A stretch of 64,000 nucleotides of DNA from positions 1-64,000 of the forward strand of contig JAEULA010000063.1 of assembly GCA_016793165.1 (NCBI GenBank), given 5' to 3'. The number at the start of each line of letters is the position of its first letter. The stretch's first letter is position 1. Positions 6,482-15,273 of this stretch are shown here, piece by piece. The translations under genes and the position numbers were made by a program. Source of the stretch: Alphaproteobacteria bacterium (GTDB taxonomy: Bacteria > Pseudomonadota > Alphaproteobacteria > CACIAM-22H2). Below the pieces are notes generated by a model. It was not told the DNA's origin. It searched no databases and was given only the letters and a program-made list of their open reading frames with translations.

Positions 6482-8545
6482 CCACGCTGGATCCGTCTCC
6501 TGCTGGTTCTTGCCGCCGTCGCGATGGCGGCGCCGGCGGCATGGGCGCAGGTCGACGCCGAGACCCTCGCCGAGGTCTTCCCGGCCGCGCGACGGATCGG
6601 CCCGATCGAGGGCAACCCGCCGGCCGCGATCGCCTATGACGGGGAGCGCGCGCTCGGCTTCGTGCTTTTCAGCCATGCCGTGATCGGCTCGCTCGGCTAT
6701 TCGGGCAAGCCGATCGACATCGCCGTCGGGCTGACCCAGGACGGCCGCATCGCGGGCGCGCGGCTGATGCGCCACCAGGAGCCCATCCTCGTCCTCGGGA
6801 TCGGCGAGGCGGCGCTGCATCGCTTCGTTGCCGAGCATCGCGGGCTCGATATCCGCGCACCGGTCGCGGTCGCCGCGGTCGTGTCACCCGCCGGCAAGAT
6901 CGACGCGATCGCCGGCGCCACCGTGTCGAGCCTGCTGCTTCGCGAGGCGATCCTGCGCTCCGCCCGCGCCGTGGCGCGCTCGCGCGGCATCGGCACGACG
7001 CCCGCCGCCGCCGGCGCGATCGATCTCGACCGCTTCGAGGTGCGCGACTGGGACGCGCTGCGCGAGGAGGGCGCGGTCGTTCAATTGCGCCTGACCGGCG
7101 CCGACGTCGCGCGGCGTCGCGGCGAGGATCCGGCGGTGCCGGCGGAGATCCTTTTCGTCGACCTGCATGCGGCGCTCGCCACCCCCGCCGGCATCGGCCG
7201 CAACCTCCTCGGCGACCGCCAGTTCAACGATCTCGTCGGCCGGCTGGCCGACGGCGAGCAGGCCTTGCTGCTCGCCGCCAACGGCCTCTACTCGTTCAAG
7301 GGCTCGGGCTTCGTGCGCAGCGGCCGGTTCGATCGCATCCGCCTCGTGCAGGGCGAGCGGACGATCACGCTCGAGACCTCGATGCATCGCCGCCTGGAAT
7401 CGCTCGGGCCCGGCATGCCCGCGTTCCGGGAGATCGGCCTTTTCGTCCTCCCCGCCGCCGCCGGCTTCGACGCCACCGCGCCGTGGAGCCTCGAGCTCGT
7501 GGTGGACGCCGCCGACCCGCAGCGCGGCCCGGCCGTCTTCGCCCGCGGCTACACGCTGCCCGCGCGCTTCCTGCGCGCCGGCGCCCGGGCGGCCGAGGAG
7601 GAGGGCAGCGCGCTGTGGGAGCGGGTGTGGCAGGAGCGCATGGGGCGCGTCGTGGTCTGCCTCGCCGCCCTCGCGAGCCTGACGCTGCTGCTGTTCGCGC
7701 AGGACCGCCTCGCGAAGTTCCCCGTCTCCTACAAGCGCATCCGGCTCGCCTTCCTCGTCTTCACCCTGGGCTGGCTCGGCCTCTACGCCACGGCGCAGCT
7801 CTCGGTGGTCAACATCCTGACCTTCGCCCAGGCGCTGCTCACCGGGTTCCGCTGGGACTTCTTCCTGCTCGAGCCGGTGATCTTCCTGCTCTGGGGCTTC
7901 GTCGCGGTTGCGCTGCTGTTCTGGGGCCGCGGCGTGTTCTGCGGCTGGCTGTGCCCGTTCGGCGCGCTGCAGGACCTCGCCTTCCGGGTCGGCCGCTGGC
8001 TGAAGCTGCCGGCCCTGCGCCTGCCCTTCGTCGTGCACGAGCGGCTGGCCGCGCTCAAATACGTCGGCTTCCTGGCCATCTTCGCGCTGTCGCTGAACTT
8101 CACCGCGCAGGCCCTGGCGGTGGCCGAGATCGAGCCCTTCAAGACCACCTTTGCGCTGCGTTTCGCGCGCCCCTGGCCCTTCATCGTCTATGTCGTGCTG
8201 CTCGTCGCGGCCGGGCTGGTCCTGGAGCGCGGCTTCTGCCGCTATCTCTGCCCGCTCGGCGCGGGGCTTGCGATCCCGGCGCGGCTGCGCCTGTTCGAGT
8301 GGCTGAAGCGCAAGAAGCAGTGCGGCACGGAATGCCAGATCTGCGCGTCGCGTTGTCCGGTGCAGGCGATCCACCCCGACGGGCGGATCAATCCGAACGA
8401 ATGCATCTATTGCCTGAACTGCCAGCTGCTCTACTACGACGCGACGACCTGCCCGCCGCTGATCGCGCGACGCCAGCGCCGCGAAGCCCGCGGTCCGGGC
8501 GCCGCCGCGGCTGCGGCGGCCCGCGTCCCGGCAGCACAGCCATGA
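6479..8545 (+). CDS. nirI: NirI/NosR-family membrane flavo-iron-sulfur protein
   Basis: About 688 residues from the TTG at 6479, or 700 from the ATG at 6443. After the signal peptide comes a periplasmic FMN-binding domain with the flavinylation motif AGATVSS (Thr about residue 148). Five or six membrane helices follow, with cytoplasmic CGWLCPFGA and CRYLCPLGA motifs. A C-terminal di-cluster ferredoxin segment has CGTECQICASRCP and CIYCLNC. Such proteins move electrons from the quinone pool or cytoplasm to periplasmic denitrification enzymes or are needed for their expression. NirI and NosR cannot be told apart by motifs. The nir setting and the lack of nosZ nearby favour NirI. Its stop overlaps apbE as ATGA. 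Confidence 0.85.
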   Translation: MPRWIRLLLVLAAVAMAAPAAWAQVDAETLAEVFPAARRIGPIEGNPPAAIAYDGERALGFVLFSHAVIGSLGYSGKPIDIAVGLTQDGRIAGARLMRHQEPILVLGIGEAALHRFVAEHRGLDIRAPVAVAAVVSPAGKIDAIAGATVSSLLLREAILRSARAVARSRGIGTTPAAAGAIDLDRFEVRDWDALREEGAVVQLRLTGADVARRRGEDPAVPAEILFVDLHAALATPAGIGRNLLGDRQFNDLVGRLADGEQALLLAANGLYSFKGSGFVRSGRFDRIRLVQGERTITLETSMHRRLESLGPGMPAFREIGLFVLPAAAGFDATAPWSLELVVDAADPQRGPAVFARGYTLPARFLRAGARAAEEEGSALWERVWQERMGRVVVCLAALASLTLLLFAQDRLAKFPVSYKRIRLAFLVFTLGWLGLYATAQLSVVNILTFAQALLTGFRWDFFLLEPVIFLLWGFVAVALLFWGRGVFCGWLCPFGALQDLAFRVGRWLKLPALRLPFVVHERLAALKYVGFLAIFALSLNFTAQALAVAEIEPFKTTFALRFARPWPFIVYVVLLVAAGLVLERGFCRYLCPLGAGLAIPARLRLFEWLKRKKQCGTECQICASRCPVQAIHPDGRINPNECIYCLNCQLLYYDATTCPPLIARRQRREARGPGAAAAAAARVPAAQP

Positions 8546-9597
8546 GCGCCTCCCCTCGCCTCGGTCGCCGGCGCACGCTCGCGATCCTCGCCGCCGCGGC
8601 CGGACTGCCGCTCCCCGGCGCGGGCGCGACCGCCGTCCCGACCTGGGAATGGCAGGGCGACGCGCTCGGCGCCGCGGCGCGCATCCGGCTCGCGCATCCC
8701 GACCGGACGGCCGCGCGCATCCTGATCGAAGGCTGCGTCGCCGAGCTTCGCCGCCTCGAGGCCGCGTTCAGCCTCTATCGCACCGGTTCCGAGATCTCGC
8801 GGCTCAATCTCGAGGGCACACTCGATGCGCCGTCGGCCGATTTCGTCGCGCTGATGCGCGCAGCACAAGCATGGGGCGAGCGCACCGGCGGCGCCTTCGA
8901 CGTCACCGTCCAGCCGCTCTGGCGGCTGCATGCCGACCATTTCGCGCGTCATCCCGGCGACCGGCGCGGACCGCCGGCCGCGGCGCTCGATGCGGCGCGG
9001 ACGGTGGTCGACTTCCGCGCGATCTCGATCACGCCGCGGCGCATCGCCTTCGCCCGGCCGGGCATGGCCATCACGCTCAACGGCATCGCGCAGGGCTTCA
9101 TCACCGACCGGGTCGCCGACCGGCTGCGCGACGGCGGCATCGGCTCGACGCTGGTCGAGATGGGCGAGATCGCGGCCGTCGGCACGCGCAGCGACGGGGC
9201 GCCCTGGTCCGTGGGCGTTCCCGCGCGCGACGGCACGCTCGTCGCGACCCTGGCGCTGCGCGACCGCGCCGCGGCGACCTCGGCCGGCCACGCCACGCCG
9301 TTCGAGCCGACCGGCCGGTTCCATCACCTCTTCGACCCGCGGACCGGCACGAGCGCGAATGCGGTCGCCGGTGTGAGCGTGGTGGCCGAGCGCGCCACGA
9401 CCGCCGATGCGCTGTCCACCGCGCTCTTCGTCACGCCGCTGTCCGAGGCGCCGGCGCTGCTGCAGCGCGCCTGTGACGCATCGACCGGCGTCGACGCCCT
9501 CGTCCAGTGTGGCGACGCACGCGTCGTCCACTTGACCGCCGGCCGATCGGCCGGCGCCCTCCCGTTCATCCCCCCGACCAAAGGAGACAAACGATGA
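8542..9597 (+). CDS. nirX: ApbE-family FAD:protein FMN transferase (NirX/NosX type)
   Basis: A 351-residue exported protein. The N-terminus (GRRRTLAIL followed by an Ala-rich core) resembles a Tat signal. The ApbE fold is marked by RLEAAFSLYRTGSEISRLN, GAFDVTVQPLW, ITLNGIAQGFITDRVAD and HHLFDPRTGTSA. It transfers FMN from FAD onto the Thr of the AGATVSS motif of the preceding NirI-like protein in the periplasm; the pairing is inferred from adjacency and ATGA coupling. It also overlaps the following cytochrome gene by 4 bases, so all three are probably one transcript under the NNR-type box. Confidence 0.88.
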   Translation: MSASPRLGRRRTLAILAAAAGLPLPGAGATAVPTWEWQGDALGAAARIRLAHPDRTAARILIEGCVAELRRLEAAFSLYRTGSEISRLNLEGTLDAPSADFVALMRAAQAWGERTGGAFDVTVQPLWRLHADHFARHPGDRRGPPAAALDAARTVVDFRAISITPRRIAFARPGMAITLNGIAQGFITDRVADRLRDGGIGSTLVEMGEIAAVGTRSDGAPWSVGVPARDGTLVATLALRDRAAATSAGHATPFEPTGRFHHLFDPRTGTSANAVAGVSVVAERATTADALSTALFVTPLSEAPALLQRACDASTGVDALVQCGDARVVHLTAGRSAGALPFIPPTKGDKR

Positions 9598-9965
9598 AGA
9601 GAATCCTGAGCACGGCGGCGGTGCTGGCGCTCGCCGGCCTCGCCTTCGCGGCGCCGGCCCGGGCCGACGAGGCCGGCGAGAAGGCGTTCAAGAAGCACTG
9701 CGCGACCTGTCACACCGTCGAGGCCGGCAAGAACCGCGTCGGCCCGAGCCTGCATGGAGTCTTCGGCCGCCCGGCCGGCCAGGTCGCCGGCTTCAAGTAC
9801 TCCGACGCCAACGCCAAGTCCGGCGTCACCTTCGACGAGAAGTTCCTGGAGACCTATCTGACGGACCCGAAGGCGGCGATGCCGGGCAACAAGATGGTCT
9901 TCAACGGCGTGCGCAACGAGAACGAGCGCAAGGCCATCATCGAGTACCTCAAGGAAGCGAAATGA
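9594..9965 (+). CDS. Periplasmic class I cytochrome c (c2/c550 type)
   Basis: A 123-residue precursor with a signal peptide cleaved near ARA-DE. The heme c site is CATCH at residues 36-40 and the sixth ligand is likely the Met in DPKAAMPGNKM. Small soluble cytochromes of this family shuttle electrons from the bc1 complex to NirS and other periplasmic reductases. A strong Shine-Dalgarno sequence (AAGGAGA, 9581-9587) lies inside the end of apbE and the ATG overlaps that stop. The last gene of the NNR-controlled unit, it is a plausible dedicated donor to nitrite reductase. Confidence 0.88.
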   Translation: MKRILSTAAVLALAGLAFAAPARADEAGEKAFKKHCATCHTVEAGKNRVGPSLHGVFGRPAGQVAGFKYSDANAKSGVTFDEKFLETYLTDPKAAMPGNKMVFNGVRNENERKAIIEYLKEAK

Positions 9966-9970
9966 GGCCG

Positions 9971-9998
9971 GCGACGCGGCGGGCCCCCGTCGCGTCGC
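9971..9998 (+). terminator. Hairpin after the denitrification unit
   Basis: GCGACGCG (9971-9978) and CGCGTCGC (9991-9998) form a perfect stem that can be extended inward by a few pairs. It starts 5 bases after the cytochrome stop and lies between convergent genes. There is no U-tract, so termination strength is uncertain. A GCATCGATGC palindrome (9997-10006) touches its 3' side. The rest of the gap to 10082 shows nothing. Confidence 0.45.
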
Positions 9999-10082
9999 AT
10001 CGATGCGACCGCCTCGGACGCTTCCCCGCCCCGCGCGCGGGAGCGGTCCGTCGCGGTCGCGCCGCAATCGCCGTCGCGCGCG

Positions 10083-12650
10083 CTATGGCCGCAAGCGGCC
10101 CCGGGCCGAGTGCTTTATCGCCTCCAGCGCGCCGAGAACGACCAGGCCGGTGACGGGGGCGAGAAGCAGCTCGATCGGCGACAGCGTCGCGAACCGGAAC
10201 AGGCCGCGCGCGACGGGCCACAGCAGGATCAGCGCGAGGATCGCAGCGACGGCCAGCATCACCCATGCCAGGGCCGGGTTCGGCCGCCGCAGCGCGGTCA
10301 GCGGCGACGCGCTGAACGAGCGGTTGATCAGGATCAGGCTCACGATCGACATCACCAGCGCGTAGAAGGTCAGCGCGCGCACCGCGTCGTCGGGAAGGCC
10401 GCGCCGGAGCGCGAACAGGCAGACCGCGGCGACGAGCGCCAGCGCGACCAGCCCCTGCACCAGCCCCCAGACCACCAGCCCGCGCGAGAACAGCGGCGCG
10501 TCCGGCGCGCGCGGCGGGCGCCGCATCACGCCCTCCTCCTCGGTCTCGGCCTCGAAGACGAGCGCGCAGACCGGATCGACGACCATCTCGAGGAACGCGA
10601 TGTGCATCGGCCCGAACAGGATCGGCAGCCCGAAGACCAGCGGCAGCAGCGCCAGCCCCGCGACCGGCACGTGCACCGCGAAGATGAAGCCGATCGCCTT
10701 GCGCAGGTTGTCGTAGATCCGTCGGCCGAGCCGCACCGATTCGACGATCGAGCCGAAATCGTCGTCGAGCAGGACGATCGACGACGCCTCGCGCGCCACG
10801 TCGGTGCCGCGACCGCCCATCGCGATGCCGATATGCGCGGCCTTGAGCGACGGCGCGTCGTTGACGCCGTCCCCGGTCATCGCCACGACCTCGCCGCCCG
10901 CCTTGAGCGCCTGGACGATGCGCAGCTTCTGCTCGGGCATGATCCGCGCGAACACGTCGGTGTCGCGGACGCGCAGCGCGAGCTCGCTGTCGTCCATCGT
11001 CGCCAGCGCCTCGCCGGTCATGACGGTGCCGGCAGCGAGGCCCGCCTGGCGCGCGATCGCGCGGGCCGTGCTCGGATAGTCGCCGGTGATCATCACCACG
11101 CGGATCCCTGCGGCACGGCATCGCGCCACGGCGGCCGGTACGCTCGGCCGGATCGGATCCGAGAGGCCCACGAGACCGAGGAACTCGAAGGCGAAGTCGC
11201 GCTGCGAGTCCGGCAGCGGCGGGCCGGCATGGGTCGCGCGGGCCACCCCGAGCACGCGCAACCCGTCGGCCGCCATCGCATCCGCCATGCCCGCCACCTC
11301 GTCTCGGGCGGCCGGGTCGAGGCGGCACAGCGCGGCGATCGCCTCGGGTGCGCCCTTGGCGGCGACCACCAGCGCGGCCTCGCCCGCCGGCGGGCTCCAT
11401 ACCTGCGAGATCGCCAGCAGGTCGGCGCGCAGGCCGTAGCTGCGGACGACCGCGCGGTCGTCGCGACGATGCATCGTCTCCTGCCCGGGAAGCAGCGCGT
11501 GAAACGCCTTGTCCATCGGGTCGAACGGCTCGCGCGCGCTTGCCAGCACGCCGCCCAGCGCCAGCTCCTGGAACCCGGCGGGCAGCGGCGCGTCGGGGAG
11601 GGGATCGGGCCGGTGGATCGCGCCGCCGATCAGGCGCAGCTCCGCGATCGCCATCCGGTTCTCGGTCAGCGTGCCGGTCTTGTCGGTGCACAGCACCGTC
11701 GCCGAGCCGAGCGTCTCGATCGCCGCGGCGCGGCGCGTCAGCACGCGCGCGCGCGAGATGCGCCACGCGCCCATCGCCATGAAGATCGTCAGCACGACGG
11801 GAAACTCCTCCGGCAGCATCGACATGCCGAGCGCGATGCCGCCGAGCACCGCGTCGAGCCAGCCGCCGCGCAGCGCCCCGTAGAGCAGCACCGCGAGGAT
11901 GCTCACCGCGCCGCCGGCCGCGGCGAAGACCCGCACGATCCGGCGTGTCTGGCGCTGCAGGCGCGGCGGCTCGACCTCGAGCGCCTCGAGCGAGCGGCCG
12001 ATGCGGCCGATCTCGCTGCGCGGGCCGGTCGACGAGACCAGGAAGAGGCCGGCGCCGCGCACGACCAGCGTCCCCGAGAAGACGGAGGGCAGCCCGTCGC
12101 CGCCGGGCCGCGCAGATCCGGGACGGTCTTCCGGCGTGGCGGCGCGCTTGCGGACCGGCACCGACTCGCCGGTGAGCAGGGATTCGTCGACCTGCAGGTC
12201 CGTCGCCTGCATCAGCAGGCCGTCCGCGGCAACGCGATCGCCCTCGGACAGGACGACGATGTCGCCGCGCACGACCTCGCGACCGGCGATGCGCCGCCGC
12301 ATCCCGTCGCGGATCACCAGCGCGCGCGGGCTCGTCAGGTCGCGCAGCGCCTCGAGGACGCGCTCGGTGCGCGACTCCTGCACCGTCGTCAGCACGATCG
12401 ACATCATCGCGAAGGCCAGCAGCACGACGGCATCGGTGAGCTCGCCGAGCGCGAGATAGAGAACGCCGCCGCCGAGCAGCAGCGCCAGCATCGGCTCGCG
12501 CAGCACCTCGAAGGCGATGCGCAACGGCGTGCGTCGCCGGGCGCGAGGCAGCTCGTTGGGCCCCTCGGCGCGCAGCCGCGCGGCGGCCTCATCCGCGGTC
12601 AGGCCGCGGCTCGGATGCGGAAGCAGCTCGACGGCATTCGACGAGGCGAT
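10083..12650 (-). CDS. Cation-translocating P-type ATPase (P2-like)
   Basis: A protein of about 855 residues. Residue numbers count from the proposed start: N-terminal cation ATPase domain (GLTADEAAARLRAEGPNELP), actuator TGES (about 160-163), membrane motif PEEFP (about 280), phosphorylation site DKTGT (D323), hinge MTGDGVNDAPSLKAA, and C-terminal helices with FLEMVVDPVCALVFEAE. It pumps cations across the inner membrane using ATP. The PEEFP subgroup resembles Ca2+-type pumps but the ion is not established. No ATG, GTG or TTG occurs at the expected start. The sequence AGGAAGGA stands 6 bases before an in-frame ATC at 12648-12650, used here. Single genomic copy, no regulator visible. Confidence 0.8.
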   Translation of the reverse strand: MASSNAVELLPHPSRGLTADEAAARLRAEGPNELPRARRRTPLRIAFEVLREPMLALLLGGGVLYLALGELTDAVVLLAFAMMSIVLTTVQESRTERVLEALRDLTSPRALVIRDGMRRRIAGREVVRGDIVVLSEGDRVAADGLLMQATDLQVDESLLTGESVPVRKRAATPEDRPGSARPGGDGLPSVFSGTLVVRGAGLFLVSSTGPRSEIGRIGRSLEALEVEPPRLQRQTRRIVRVFAAAGGAVSILAVLLYGALRGGWLDAVLGGIALGMSMLPEEFPVVLTIFMAMGAWRISRARVLTRRAAAIETLGSATVLCTDKTGTLTENRMAIAELRLIGGAIHRPDPLPDAPLPAGFQELALGGVLASAREPFDPMDKAFHALLPGQETMHRRDDRAVVRSYGLRADLLAISQVWSPPAGEAALVVAAKGAPEAIAALCRLDPAARDEVAGMADAMAADGLRVLGVARATHAGPPLPDSQRDFAFEFLGLVGLSDPIRPSVPAAVARCRAAGIRVVMITGDYPSTARAIARQAGLAAGTVMTGEALATMDDSELALRVRDTDVFARIMPEQKLRIVQALKAGGEVVAMTGDGVNDAPSLKAAHIGIAMGGRGTDVAREASSIVLLDDDFGSIVESVRLGRRIYDNLRKAIGFIFAVHVPVAGLALLPLVFGLPILFGPMHIAFLEMVVDPVCALVFEAETEEEGVMRRPPRAPDAPLFSRGLVVWGLVQGLVALALVAAVCLFALRRGLPDDAVRALTFYALVMSIVSLILINRSFSASPLTALRRPNPALAWVMLAVAAILALILLWPVARGLFRFATLSPIELLLAPVTGLVVLGALEAIKHSARGRLRP

Positions 12651-12771
12651 GGCGGTTCCTTCCTGCGCGCCGGAGCCCGCGCGACGGCGCCCGGACCGGC
12701 ATCCAATGGTCTCATGCCCCCTCGGCGCCGGCAGCCGCCGTGACGCCGCAGGCGTCGGGCCGTGCCCGCGC

Positions 12772-14283
12772 TCAGTCGCGCAGCCGGATGCCCTGGGGCC
12801 GGATGAGGCCGTCGGCGACCGGTCGGAAGCCCTCGACCCTGGCGCTCGTCGCCCACAGCCATTTGGCGTGATAGAGGAACAGCAGCGGCCGGTCGCGCAG
12901 GTACAGCTCGGCGATCCCGCGATAGAGCGCCTGGCGCGCAGCGAGATCGCCGGTCGCCCGCGCGCGCACCAGCGCCGCGTCCATGGCCGGGTCGCAATAC
13001 TTCCCGAAATTGATGAACCCGTCGCACTGCACCCAGATCGCGATGTTGCCGTCCGGATCGACCCGCCCGCTCCACGGCAGGATCGCGGCATCGAAGTCTC
13101 CGCGCGCCGTCGCGGCGACCTGGGCACTGGCCTCCAGCGCCTCGATTCGCATGTCGAACCCCGCCTCGGCGACCATCGCCTGGATCACCTGCGCGAGCTG
13201 GGAATCGGTCGGGTTGTTGATGATCGTGAGCGTGAAGGCGACGCGCGAGAGCCCCGCCGCCTTGAGCAGGGCCTGCGCCCGGGCGAGGTCGCGTGCCGGA
13301 GCCGGCCGCGCGGCGTTGAAGTACTTCGTGCCCGGCGCCTCGGCCTGGTTGTTCGGCACGAAGGCGCCGTCGAAGACGACGCGGTTGATCGCCTCGCGAT
13401 CGATCGCGGCCTCCAGCGCCTCGCGCACGCGCGGATCGCGGCCGAGCGGCGACTGGGCGCGCGGCCCGTTGGCTGTGTTGACGACGAGCGCCTGATAGGC
13501 GAGCCCCGGCGTCGCCACGAGCCGCAGGCCGGCATCCGCCTGGATCGCCTTCATGTCGCTGGCGGCGACGCGCTCGATCATGTCCAGCGCGCCCGCGCGC
13601 AGATTGACGAGGCGGATCGCGGCGTCCGGAACGACGCGATAGGTGATCGAGTCCGGCGAGACCGCGGCGGCGTTCCAGTAGCGGTCGAAGCGCGCCAGCT
13701 CGATGTGGTCCTGCGCCACGCGGCGCACGAAGCGGAACGGGCCGGCGCAGACGGGCGCCGAGCCGATCTTGTCGCCGAGCGTCGCCAGCGCCTTGGGCGA
13801 CATCATCATGCCCGCGCGGTCGGCGAGCACCGCGAGCAGCGGCGCGTGCGGTTCGGCGAGCACGAGACGGACGGTCGCCGCATCGACCACGTCGACCGAC
13901 GTGATCGGCTTGGTCTCGGCCTTGCGCCGGCTCTCGGGCGCCAGCCGGTAGCGGTCGAGGTTGGCCTTCACCGCCGCGGCATCGAGGGGCTCGCCGTCGT
14001 GGAAGACGACGCCGGGCCGCAGGGTCAGCGTCAGGGCGCGCGCGTCGGCGGACCAGGACCAGGCGGTCGCGAGCTGCGGCACGAAATTCAGGTCGGAATC
14101 GATGTCGATCAGCTTGTCGCACAGCGCCGCGAAGACGATGCGGCCGACGAAGAAGCCGCCGACCGCCGGATCGAGCGCGTCGGGATCCTCCTGGATGCCG
14201 ATGCGCAGCCCTGCGGCCTGGGCCGGCAGGACCGAAAGCGCCAGGATCGCGGCGGCGAGCATGCGGCGAAAATTCCGAGTCAT
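12772..14283 (-). CDS. ABC-type oligopeptide/solute-binding protein (SBP_bac_5)
   Basis: A 503-residue periplasmic binding protein. It has a signal peptide (LSVLPAQAA-G), then the family pattern DPDALDPAVGG, LRPGVVFHDGEPLDAAAVKANLDRY and REALEAAIDREAIN. Members bind peptides, nickel, dipeptides or opines and deliver them to an ABC importer. No permease or ATPase gene of that class is nearby, so it is an orphan and its ligand is unknown. The ATG at 14281-14283 is preceded by AAGGAGGA at good spacing and is preferred to the frame's upstream starts. It lies 45 bases after pdxY, and the P-type ATPase follows about 120 bases downstream. Confidence 0.85.
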   Translation of the reverse strand: MTRNFRRMLAAAILALSVLPAQAAGLRIGIQEDPDALDPAVGGFFVGRIVFAALCDKLIDIDSDLNFVPQLATAWSWSADARALTLTLRPGVVFHDGEPLDAAAVKANLDRYRLAPESRRKAETKPITSVDVVDAATVRLVLAEPHAPLLAVLADRAGMMMSPKALATLGDKIGSAPVCAGPFRFVRRVAQDHIELARFDRYWNAAAVSPDSITYRVVPDAAIRLVNLRAGALDMIERVAASDMKAIQADAGLRLVATPGLAYQALVVNTANGPRAQSPLGRDPRVREALEAAIDREAINRVVFDGAFVPNNQAEAPGTKYFNAARPAPARDLARAQALLKAAGLSRVAFTLTIINNPTDSQLAQVIQAMVAEAGFDMRIEALEASAQVAATARGDFDAAILPWSGRVDPDGNIAIWVQCDGFINFGKYCDPAMDAALVRARATGDLAARQALYRGIAELYLRDRPLLFLYHAKWLWATSARVEGFRPVADGLIRPQGIRLRD

Positions 14284-14328
14284 GCGGTCCTCCTTGCTGA
14301 CGTGGTCGGCGCGCACGGCGCCGGCGGC

Positions 14329-15183
14329 TCAACGCACCGGCGTGACTGCGACGTCGTGCGTCGGTGCGACGAATTCGTCCTGCGCCTCGATCAGCCGGAT
14401 CTCGCCGCCGCCCGCCTCGGCGGTATGGCGCAGCAGCCCGTAGATCGAACTCGCCGACCGGCCCAGCGCGAGCGGCGCCGATCGGGTTCGGGCGTAATGG
14501 ACGAAGAACACGGCGGCGATCGCATCGCCGGCGCCGGAGACCGAGACCGGCAGGCGCGGCGTGCGCGCGATCCAGGCGCGGCCGCCCTCGGAGACGAGCA
14601 GGTCGATGTGGTCCGCCGGCGTGTCGCGGTGGATCAGGCTCGTCACCAGGACGACGCGGGGCCCCATCGCATGCAGCGCCGCGACCGCCGCGAGGGCGTC
14701 GTCGAGGGAGTGGACCTTCGTGCCGGTGAGATGCTCGAGCTCGAACAGGTTGGGCGTGACGATGTCGGCGCGCGGTACCGCGTCGCTGCGCATCAGCGTC
14801 GCGATGGCCGGCGCGACGTAGACGCCGTGATCGACGTCGCCGATCACCGGATCGCAGCAATAGAGCGCGGCCGGATTGGCCCGGCGCACGCGTGCCACCG
14901 CATCGAGGATCGCCTCGCCGATCCCCCGGTCGCCCATGTAGCCGCTGAGGACGCCGTCGCAGCCGCCGAGCACCCCCTGCTCCTCGATGCCGCCCACGAT
15001 GTCGCGGATCATCGGCCCGTCGAACACCGGGCCGCGCCAGCTGCCGTAGCCGGTGTGGTTCGAGAACTGCACGGTGTGGATCGCCCAGACGTCGACGCCG
15101 AGGCGCTGCAGCGGCAGCATCGCCGCCGCGTTGCCGACATGGCCGTAGCTTACCCAGGACTGGATCGAGAGGACGCGCTTCAC
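14329..15183 (-). CDS. pdxY: Pyridoxal kinase
   Basis: A ribokinase-fold enzyme of 284 residues that phosphorylates pyridoxal in the B6 salvage pathway. The N-terminus VKRVLSIQSWVSYGHVGNAA is typical of PdxY/PdxK (usually MKRVLSIQSHV..YGHVGN). GYMGDRGIGEAI, CDPVIGDVDHGVYV, TPNLFELEHLTG and the anion-hole motif SGAGDAIAAVFF are present. The GTG at 15181-15183 is chosen because the frame begins the family consensus there. A TTG at 15219 would add 12 residues without similarity. No Shine-Dalgarno is evident. Confidence 0.87.
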   Translation of the reverse strand: MKRVLSIQSWVSYGHVGNAAAMLPLQRLGVDVWAIHTVQFSNHTGYGSWRGPVFDGPMIRDIVGGIEEQGVLGGCDGVLSGYMGDRGIGEAILDAVARVRRANPAALYCCDPVIGDVDHGVYVAPAIATLMRSDAVPRADIVTPNLFELEHLTGTKVHSLDDALAAVAALHAMGPRVVLVTSLIHRDTPADHIDLLVSEGGRAWIARTPRLPVSVSGAGDAIAAVFFVHYARTRSAPLALGRSASSIYGLLRHTAEAGGGEIRLIEAQDEFVAPTHDVAVTPVR

Positions 15184-15245
15184 CGTCGCATCTGACGGTG
15201 CACGAGGCGAAGCGGTCAAGCATCGCGCCGCGTCGCGACTGTCAT

Positions 15246-15265
15246 CGATTGTCTCGATGCAATCG
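15246..15265. repeat. Inverted repeat between livF and pdxY
   Basis: CGATTG (15246-15251) and CAATCG (15260-15265) flank an 8-base spacer. It lies 9 bases beyond the livF stop and upstream of pdxY. It could be a weak terminator for the liv operon or an operator for pdxY. The stem is only 6 bp and there is no U-tract. Confidence 0.3.
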
Positions 15266-15273
15266 CCCGGCGC

